DNA of 7,748 nt, taken from assembly GCA_024679435.1 (NCBI GenBank), contig JAIBDK010000104.1, forward strand, positions 1-7,748. The letters run 5' to 3'. The position numbers were made by a program, and so were the translations under genes. This stretch comes from Gammaproteobacteria bacterium (GTDB taxonomy: Bacteria; Pseudomonadota; Gammaproteobacteria; Arenicellales; Poriferihabitantaceae). Of this stretch, positions 1-3,478 are shown piece by piece. The number at the start of each line of letters is the position of its first letter. The stretch's first letter is position 1. The notes beneath the pieces were generated by a model that worked only from the letters and a program-made list of their open reading frames with translations, was not told where the DNA came from and ran no database searches.

Positions 1-10
1 GTGTCTCGGC

Positions 11-145
11 TTATGCTGAATGCACTACGTATCCTGACGATGCAGGTGATTCTGAATCAGACAATTTCGTAGATGAATGCTGAGCGCAACCGAGCCCCAG
101 CAAAGCTGTTGTGAGAATAATGATTGCCATCGATTCTCTAACCAT
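11..145 (-). CDS. Small lipoprotein-like exported peptide, 44 aa
   Basis: This short reading frame starts at an ATG (145-143) and ends at TAA (13-11). The peptide begins MVRESMAIIILTTALLGLGC, so a hydrophobic stretch ends in a cysteine at residue 20. A polar tail rich in Ser follows and ends in VVHSA. This is the plan of a minimal bacterial lipoprotein such as the entericidin-like peptides. The lipobox is imperfect, because Gly rather than Leu stands at -3 and Leu at -2, so lipidation is an inference. The start is supported by a GGAGA Shine-Dalgarno sequence (156-152) six bases upstream. Another ATG three bases further upstream opens a different frame but sits only one base from that site and encodes no export signal. 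Met6 is an alternative start. A conserved promoter-like element lies about 45 bases upstream. I do not recognise the family, and the function is unknown. Confidence 0.55.
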   Translation of the reverse strand: MVRESMAIIILTTALLGLGCAQHSSTKLSDSESPASSGYVVHSA

Positions 146-187
146 GTCATTTCTCCAATTTTATGTGTTGTCGAGCGCAGCGGTGTT

Positions 188-240
188 GAGATTATAAGCA
201 GGATAAACACCCTATTCCCCAAAATCAATAAGTATCAATC
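188..240 (-). promoter_or_regulatory. Conserved promoter/operator element, copy A
   Basis: On the minus strand a TATAAT -10 box (196-191) lies downstream of a block at 201-240 that matches 33 of 40 bases of a block at 2229-2268. The block contains ATTGAT twice at 10-bp spacing (plus strand ATCAAT at 224-229 and 234-239). It also holds an imperfect GGGTGTTTATCC palindrome next to the -10 box. No good -35 hexamer is present at 16-18 bp. The direct repeats would be centred near -47, which suits an activator site. Transcription would start near 184, giving a leader of about 40 nt for the small lipoprotein-like gene. Confidence 0.55.
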
Positions 241-247
241 CGCCCAA

Positions 248-260
248 CGAGCCTGGCTCG
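248..260. repeat. Short perfect inverted repeat CGAGCC-T-GGCTCG
   Basis: Six-base arms flank a single central base, just upstream of regulatory element A. This spacing suits a dimeric protein-binding site better than an RNA hairpin, because a one-base loop is too tight. No T-run follows on either strand. The rest of the spacer between this site and the hydrolase gene shows no coding potential. Confidence 0.3.
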
Positions 261-337
261 GATCTCGACTGTTATCAGCATTAAACCCTCTTTAATAGTG
301 GTAGCTGGATAGCCGTTCAGAGAATAATTTTGCCTGT

Positions 338-358
338 TTAAGAGCCCGATACTCTTAA
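338..358 (-). terminator. Weak terminator-like hairpin after the hydrolase gene
   Basis: TTAAGAG (338-344) and CTCTTAA (352-358) form a seven-base stem with a seven-base loop, 25 bases past the hydrolase stop codon. On the minus strand the following bases are ACAGGCAAAATTATT, which is AT-rich but has no clean U-run. It may be a weak or Rho-assisted 3' end, or only a 3'-protective stem-loop. Confidence 0.3.
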
Positions 359-383
359 CTTACAACATAGCATTTAAGTGAAT

Positions 384-1403
384 TCAAACTCCGAAGGTAT
401 AACTACTTCCCAAATTAGCACCAATGAGTTTTTCGGGTAAACGACTACGCATAGTTTCAGTAAATTGAGGCCCACTGCAATGCATTGGCAATACCACATC
501 CGGGTTAAGTTCCGTAAACGCATCAACAGTGTGACTGATATATTCCTGGTTGGAAGCGGCCAGATGGAATCCACCAACTACGGCATGCAATTTATCTACG
601 CCGCTAACAGCTAAAGCCGTTTTTACGGTATTTATGATCCCAATATGCCCGCAAGCTGAAATCACTACCAGTCCCCGTCCTCTAACAAGGTAGCATAGGG
701 CATGTTCCTCGGGATGATCATCGACAACCATCTTTCCTGCTCTTTCTACTTCAGTGAAATGATCCGACGTTCGAATTAATGTATGACTCGTTGTAGATTC
801 GAATGATTCTCGCTGAATATACCCAGTAGTTAATGCATTACCTAAAACAAAAGGTTTTACACAACATTTTGGTTCGATTTTATGCGCCAACAACTGTTTG
901 CGACTAAGCTCTCCCCATTTAACCATTTTGGGTTGCCCGGTGTTTTCTATGGTATCGGCTTCATCCCGAGCCCATCGATCTGCAAACACCTCCTCCCCCC
1001 CTATATAGAGGGATAAGTCCTCGGGTAGGTCTGATCGATACTTCCCAAGAAAACCATCAAGCCCACCGTAATGATCAAGATGACCGTGGCTAAGGATCAA
1101 TCCATTCAATTTAGATGGTTTAATATCCAACAAATTAAAATTGCGATTAATCACTTCCGGTGTCCAGCCAAAATCCAAAAGATACTCATATCGATCGCCT
1201 CTTACTTCTGATGTTAAGTGAAGCGATAACCCCCACTCTGCAGCAAGGGTGTGGATCAACTTACCCGGTATATCCCCAACGTGGTCAACGTTAACAAATC
1301 TATGCGACTCTTTTGGGAGGATATTTTCATATCTAGAATCGACCACGACTCGAATAGTGAGGCTGTCGACTACCGGGATAGAATATGGAGTTTGAGCTTT
1401 CAC
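384..1403 (-). CDS. MBL-fold metallo-hydrolase, COG1237 type (dihydropterin-6-yl-methyl synthase-like)
   Basis: This 339-residue protein belongs to the metallo-beta-lactamase superfamily. The beginning VVDSLTIRVVVDS (residues 11-23) is typical of the COG1237 branch. The metal-binding signature SHGHLDHYGG gives H106, H108, D110 and H111. Further likely ligands are H253 in SACGHIGI, H280 in GGFHLA and H308 in PMHCSG. The protein has no signal peptide and is probably cytoplasmic with a di-zinc or di-iron site. COG1237 members are often named after 7,8-dihydropterin-6-yl-methyl-aminobenzene-phosphate synthase, but the true substrate is usually unknown, so I do not assign one. The start is a GTG, and the first upstream in-frame stop lies only six codons before it (1424-1422). 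No convincing Shine-Dalgarno sequence precedes the start, so translation may be weak or depend on another signal. The gene stands alone between two larger spacers. Confidence 0.85.
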   Translation of the reverse strand: MKAQTPYSIPVVDSLTIRVVVDSRYENILPKESHRFVNVDHVGDIPGKLIHTLAAEWGLSLHLTSEVRGDRYEYLLDFGWTPEVINRNFNLLDIKPSKLNGLILSHGHLDHYGGLDGFLGKYRSDLPEDLSLYIGGEEVFADRWARDEADTIENTGQPKMVKWGELSRKQLLAHKIEPKCCVKPFVLGNALTTGYIQRESFESTTSHTLIRTSDHFTEVERAGKMVVDDHPEEHALCYLVRGRGLVVISACGHIGIINTVKTALAVSGVDKLHAVVGGFHLAASNQEYISHTVDAFTELNPDVVLPMHCSGPQFTETMRSRLPEKLIGANLGSSYTFGV

Positions 1404-1427
1404 GCTGTGTGCATATTCAATCTAACA

Positions 1428-1491
1428 TTCGTATGCAATAAATTATGCATGATAAATCTTAATTCCTCGACATTCATACGAAATAATTATA
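1428..1491 (-). promoter_or_regulatory. Candidate promoter and inverted-repeat operator of the hydrolase gene
   Basis: Upstream of the hydrolase start is a very AT-rich stretch. It carries an inverted repeat, TTCGTATG (1428-1435) and CATACGAA (1475-1482), with arm centres 47 bp apart. The near-palindrome TTATGCATGATAA lies between the arms. On the minus strand TATAAT (1491-1486) is a perfect -10 box, but no matching -35 box is visible at 17 bp. A regulator that binds both arms and loops the DNA, or one that acts on each half-site, is possible but inferred. Confidence 0.35.
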
Positions 1492-1550
1492 GAAAACCCA
1501 CTCCCAGTTCTACCTTTATAGCAGCTTAAAACATACAACAAACACTCAAA

Positions 1551-1606
1551 ACACAAAAATTAAGATCGCTCTCGAGCGGAATATCTCGCCAACTACAGAG
1601 TTGGTG
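1551..1606 (-). terminator. Probable terminator of the DUF4440 gene (two stem-loops)
   Basis: Directly after the DUF4440 stop codon, the minus strand reads an eight-base stem with a tetraloop (1606-1599 with 1594-1587, one G-T pair). A second small stem, CGCTC/GAGCG (1578-1567), follows. Then comes CTTAATTTTTG, a short U-rich stretch. The order stem, stem, U-run fits an intrinsic terminator of moderate strength that separates this gene from the hydrolase gene. Confidence 0.45.
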
Positions 1607-1609
1607 TGC

Positions 1610-2041
1610 TTATTTTGTGTTCCAGATGTCTCGATGTAATTGCCACGCGTGGCCGTCTCGTTTCCAGATCACGATATACTGGCCTTCTACATCTGTAGTT
1701 CCGGTATCGCCCGGTACTCTAAGAATAAACGCACCTATCTCGCCGGCAATGTCACTTCTTGCGTCGACCTCAATAGTGCTTAGATCAACCATCGTCATAC
1801 CCGCGTCAATTGCGCCTTGCCAGAATGCCTGAATTCCAGGTCGGCCATCAACACGGTCTGCACCTGGAGGAAACAACGCAGCATCTTCGCTGTAAAAACT
1901 TGCAATTGTTGCGGCATCACCGGCATTAAATGCATCTTTAAAATTAGATGCAACTTCTTCGATATGCGAACGGGGGTCAGCGGCCAAAGCAACGGTCGGC
2001 AAAAAAATCGAAATAAACAGAATTGTAAGTAACTTTTTCAT
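1610..2041 (-). CDS. Secreted NTF2-like DUF4440 (SgcJ/EcaC-type) protein
   Basis: The protein has 143 residues. It opens with Met-Lys-Lys, a hydrophobic core and the cleavage site ALA|AD after residue 20, which is a standard Sec signal peptide, so the mature protein should be periplasmic. The mature part has the small alpha+beta cone fold of the NTF2-like superfamily: a helix with FKDAFNAGDAATIASFYSEDAALFPPG, then GRPGIQAFWQGAIDAG, then beta strands ending in QYIVIWKRDGHAWQLHRDIWN (quoted here in pieces). This matches DUF4440/SgcJ proteins. Their ligand and activity are mostly unknown, and some relatives are isomerases or hydratases. The chosen ATG has a GGAGA ribosome site (2051-2047) five bases upstream and is the only start that gives a signal peptide. 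The frame stays open for 75 more codons upstream, but that part has no export signal or family similarity and overlaps promoter-like elements. Confidence 0.85.
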   Translation of the reverse strand: MKKLLTILFISIFLPTVALAADPRSHIEEVASNFKDAFNAGDAATIASFYSEDAALFPPGADRVDGRPGIQAFWQGAIDAGMTMVDLSTIEVDARSDIAGEIGAFILRVPGDTGTTDVEGQYIVIWKRDGHAWQLHRDIWNTK

Positions 2042-2083
2042 AATTTTCTCCGGACTCCCCCGTTCTGTTAAACGTCTCCTCTT

Positions 2084-2112
2084 AGTATGCAAGAGCTCAG
2101 CAATTGTTGCAA
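2084..2112 (-). promoter_or_regulatory. Candidate proximal promoter of the DUF4440 gene
   Basis: On the minus strand TTGCAA (2112-2107) and CATACT (2089-2084) are separated by exactly 17 bp, each matching four of six consensus bases. Transcription would start near 2077, about 36 nt before the start codon. If real, it works next to the distal element at 2218-2268. Confidence 0.35.
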
Positions 2113-2140
2113 TACGGTTGGTTATGCGAAGGTAATTGGT

Positions 2141-2206
2141 CTCAAAAGATGGACTTTTTTGAGGGCTTATCTGGAAATCGAAAACGGTACACCAAGTGCT
2201 CAAAAG
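2141..2206 (-). other. Leader segments with mutually exclusive pairing, upstream of the DUF4440 gene
   Basis: A transcript from the distal promoter would contain three segments in order: CTTTTGAG (2206-2199), CTCAAAAAAG (2163-2154) and CTTTTGAG (2148-2141). The middle segment can pair with either outer copy but not with both. The tight version is a seven-base stem with a nine-base loop (2141-2147 with 2157-2163). The pairings are AU-rich and weak, and no U-run follows, so simple attenuation is not shown. Confidence 0.3.
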
Positions 2207-2217
2207 GCCGGCAGAGC

Positions 2218-2268
2218 AGAGTATAATTGGGTAAACGCCCCGTTCTGCAAAATCAAGAAGTATCAATC
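2218..2268 (-). promoter_or_regulatory. Conserved promoter/operator element, copy B
   Basis: This element matches copy A at 188-240. The 40 bases at 2229-2268 share 33 with 201-240, and a -10-like TATACT (2225-2220) takes the place of TATAAT. The direct repeat ATCAAG/ATCAAT (2252-2257, 2262-2267) keeps the 10-bp period, and GGGCGTTTACCC is the more symmetric form of the motif near the -10 box. The element would drive the DUF4440 gene with a leader of about 170 nt. A third partial match, TTGATACTTG, lies at 2672-2681 on the other strand. Confidence 0.5.
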
Positions 2269-2280
2269 AACCTAATTCTC

Positions 2281-2421
2281 ATCAATCCCTCGAAAATACC
2301 CTCAATCGCGCCTGAAACGGCAATTGTCGGATTGGACCCCCGTTAAAAGAGCCACGAATACACACGCTCTGGCCCACCCCTCAACGCTGACCCAATGTCT
2401 GACCCGAAAGCATATTTTAGA
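2281..2421. other. Spacer without recognisable features
   Basis: I see no gene, promoter pair or stable hairpin here. The stretch is rich in CCC-containing words such as GGACCCCC, TGACCCA and TGACCCG. These recall the degenerate borders of old mobile elements, but no element can be delimited. Confidence 0.3.
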
Positions 2422-2449
2422 CAAAAAAATAGCCCCTGAAAGGAGCTAA
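2422..2449 (-). terminator. Rho-independent terminator of the tRNA-Val gene
   Basis: On the minus strand TAGCTCC (2448-2442) pairs with GGGGCTA (2436-2430) around a five-base loop, with one G-U pair. Seven consecutive T residues (2429-2423) follow immediately. It lies 15 nt past the CCA end of the tRNA and indicates a single-gene transcript. Confidence 0.85.
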
Positions 2450-2463
2450 GTTATTGTTTTTTC

Positions 2464-2540
2464 TGGTAGGCACGAGTGGATTCGAACCACCGACCCCCAC
2501 CATGTCAAGGTGGTGCTCTAACCAACTGAGCTACGCGCCT
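2464..2540 (-). tRNA. tRNA-Val (anticodon GAC)
   Basis: The 77-nt gene folds into a complete cloverleaf. The acceptor stem AGGCGCG/CGTGCCT has one G-U pair. The D arm starts at GCTCAGTTGGTTAGAGC, the anticodon stem CCACC/GGTGG encloses the loop TTGACAT, and the T arm carries GGTTCGAATCC. The anticodon GAC lies at 2506-2504 and reads the valine codons GUC and GUU. The discriminator base is A, and the 3' CCA is encoded at 2466-2464. The middle of the molecule is nearly identical to E. coli tRNA-Val(GAC), whereas the acceptor stem differs. The gene is flanked by its own promoter candidate and a strong terminator. Confidence 0.97.
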
Positions 2541-2553
2541 GCCGAGTCGGCGA

Positions 2554-2582
2554 AGTGTACACATAGTGATTGATCAATTCAA
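2554..2582 (-). promoter_or_regulatory. Promoter of tRNA-Val with GC-rich discriminator
   Basis: TTGAAT (2582-2577) and TACACT (2559-2554) are spaced by 17 bp on the minus strand. A GC-rich stretch containing the palindrome GCCGA-C-TCGGC (2551-2541) follows and runs up to the tRNA 5' end. A GC-rich discriminator is known from stringently controlled stable-RNA promoters. The perfect palindrome ATTGATCAAT (2569-2578) overlaps the -35 box and spacer. Confidence 0.55.
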
Positions 2583-2601
2583 TTGTATAAATCACACGAA
2601 A

Positions 2602-2646
2602 ATGCATATTTTCACCAAAAAGCATGACACCTCGGGTGAATTGCAT
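2602..2646. repeat. Two-part inverted repeat between the divergent tRNA-Val and rne transcription units
   Basis: TTCACC (2611-2616) is complementary to GGTGAA (2635-2640). Just outside it ATGCA (2602-2606) is complementary to TGCAT (2642-2646). The arms enclose 18 bases. The repeat lies 14 bp before a candidate rne-side -35 box and 20 bp behind the tRNA -35 box, so it could be an operator acting in both directions. No T-run follows, so a terminator is unlikely. Confidence 0.35.
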
Positions 2647-2659
2647 CCTGTGTTTCATA

Positions 2660-2688
2660 TTGTTTAATGTGTTGATACTTGCTATATT
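2660..2688 (+). promoter_or_regulatory. Candidate extended -10 promoter toward rne
   Basis: TTGTTT (2660-2665), a 17-bp spacer and TATATT (2683-2688) are preceded by TG at -15/-14 (2680-2681), which is an extended -10 arrangement. Transcription would begin near 2695, nearly 780 bases before the rne start codon. Confidence 0.45.
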
Positions 2689-2972
2689 CCCACGGTCTTT
2701 ATCAGTTCAGGTTAAGCGATCAGTTTATGAAACAAACCGCCTAACAAAATTTTATATAAATAAAGCAAAAACGCCTGTTTAATTAAAACAGGTTCTGTAA
2801 TAAAGACAAATAGAAAATATTTTGATGTGGTGAACGAATTATCACATTACGATTGTAAACGTGGCGGTAGCAACCGCAGACGGCACTTTAAACATGTGTC
2901 GCGATTTATGAAGATTACGCTTCTGCCCTGAGCTTTAGCTCTTGGTTTTGGCAATTGGAGAAAAAGTTAGTA

Positions 2973-3091
2973 GTCTGTCCATATCCGCAGTGAAATACAT
3001 GCGGGCAAAATCAGACACATAAAATCCTTCATGGGAAACCTGTTTTCTTTATGTGAATATGCGCATAACGATCATGAAACAGACTGAAGGA
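2973..3091 (+). other. Two adjacent nested hairpins in the rne upstream region
   Basis: The first hairpin nests CCGCA (2985-2989)/TGCGG (3000-3004) inside GTCTG (2973-2977)/CAGAC (3012-3016). The second nests three helices: TCCTTCA (3025-3031)/TGAAGGA (3085-3091), CTGTTT (3040-3045)/AAACAG (3077-3082), and TTATG (3049-3053)/CATAA (3064-3068). An alternative long-range pairing, AGTCTGT (2972-2978)/ACAGACT (3079-3085), would open both hairpins. This is the pattern expected of a switching RNA, but covariation has not been examined. Confidence 0.4.
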
Positions 3092-3217
3092 ATTTTGCAA
3101 GTAGGGACCCATGTCTATCCGACGTGAACTTAATTACGGCACTCTGGCCATAGGAATCAAGATTTCTTGCAGGGACTGTAAATCACCGGACCTATAATTT
3201 GTTCGGGTTGTCCGGCG

Positions 3218-3261
3218 AAAACCGATTCACTCTCCAGCATGAGAGTATTTTTCGGTTTTTT
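3218..3261 (+). terminator. Intrinsic terminator or attenuator upstream of rne
   Basis: AAAACCGA (3218-3225) pairs with TCGGTTTT (3252-3259), and inside this ACTCTC (3229-3234) pairs with GAGAGT (3241-3246) around a six-base loop. The outer arm runs into six T residues (3256-3261), and the inner hairpin is itself followed by ATTTTT. It lies 217 bases before the rne start codon, so it should end an upstream RNA or attenuate rne. Confidence 0.6.
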
Positions 3262-3392
3262 AATATTCGGTCAATCAAACTAGAATACTGGTCACCTACG
3301 CCCATGAGCATCAGCAGGCTCAATGGACACAGTACCTAACCTTGTTTTCTCCTTTTTTCGTGAATCCTGCTGTAGCTCCCAAATATAGTATG

Positions 3393-3470
3393 ACTGCTTG
3401 CTTGAGAACAAAGCAGTTCTGTTCAGCCCGGATTTGAGCCGTTTTTGGCCGGGGTCTGGTGCTCTAGGGA
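3393..3470 (+). promoter_or_regulatory. rne proximal 5' UTR: hairpin and ribosome site
   Basis: ACTGCTT (3393-3399) and AAGCAGT (3411-3417) form a seven-base stem with an eleven-base loop. CCCGG (3428-3432) and CCGGG (3449-3453) can form a second one. The ribosome site AGGGA (3466-3470) lies eight bases before the rne ATG. A TATAGT (3384-3389) directly before the first hairpin could be a -10 box of a proximal promoter, but its -35 region is poor. The position resembles the hairpins in the E. coli rne leader that bind RNase E itself, though the sequence is not the same. Confidence 0.4.
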
Positions 3471-3478
3471 TATATAAA

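Larger units (their letters stand above)
2695..3262 (+). ncRNA. Candidate structured leader or small RNA upstream of rne
   Basis: This region has no convincing open frame on either strand but is full of short complementary arms. Clear stems are CCTGTTT/AAACAGG (2774-2792), GCGGT/ACCGC (2864-2877) and GAGCT/AGCTC (2930-2941). The nested arms at 2973-3016 and 3025-3091 come next, then CCGGAC/GTCCGG (3186-3215), and last a terminator-like hairpin at 3218-3261. The density of stems and the ordered promoter-to-terminator layout suggest a transcribed RNA. RNase E in E. coli is known to control its own mRNA through a long 5' UTR with hairpins, so a leader of rne is the conservative reading. An independent RNA that ends at 3261 is the alternative. 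I do not recognise 6S, RNase P RNA, tmRNA, SRP RNA or any riboswitch core. The 5' end is inferred. Confidence 0.4.

Noticed and set aside
25..228. A 67-codon open frame overlapping the lipoprotein-like gene
   Set aside because: Its composition is not export-like or domain-like, and it runs across the -10 box and ribosome site of the better-supported frame.
2042..2266. A 75-codon extension of the DUF4440 protein
   Set aside because: It would bury the signal peptide inside the protein, and it overlaps promoter elements. The internal ATG has a good ribosome site.
2310..2410. Remnant of an insertion sequence
   Set aside because: The CCC-rich words recall mobile-element borders, but there are no terminal repeats, target duplications or transposase fragments.
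2774..2792. CCTGTTT/AAACAGG hairpin as a minus-strand terminator
   Set aside because: The minus strand shows a T-rich stretch after it, but no gene or promoter upstream on that strand could use it. It is listed only as a stem of the candidate RNA.
2840..3215. Known riboswitch or housekeeping RNA
   Set aside because: I looked for cores of TPP, FMN, cobalamin, glycine and cyclic di-GMP riboswitches and for 6S, tmRNA, SRP and RNase P RNA, and found none of their signature segments.
3398..3478. A 27-codon N-terminal extension of RNase E from an in-frame TTG
   Set aside because: The family begins at MKRMLxN. The ATG at 3479 has an AGGGA ribosome site, and the extension overlaps a hairpin.
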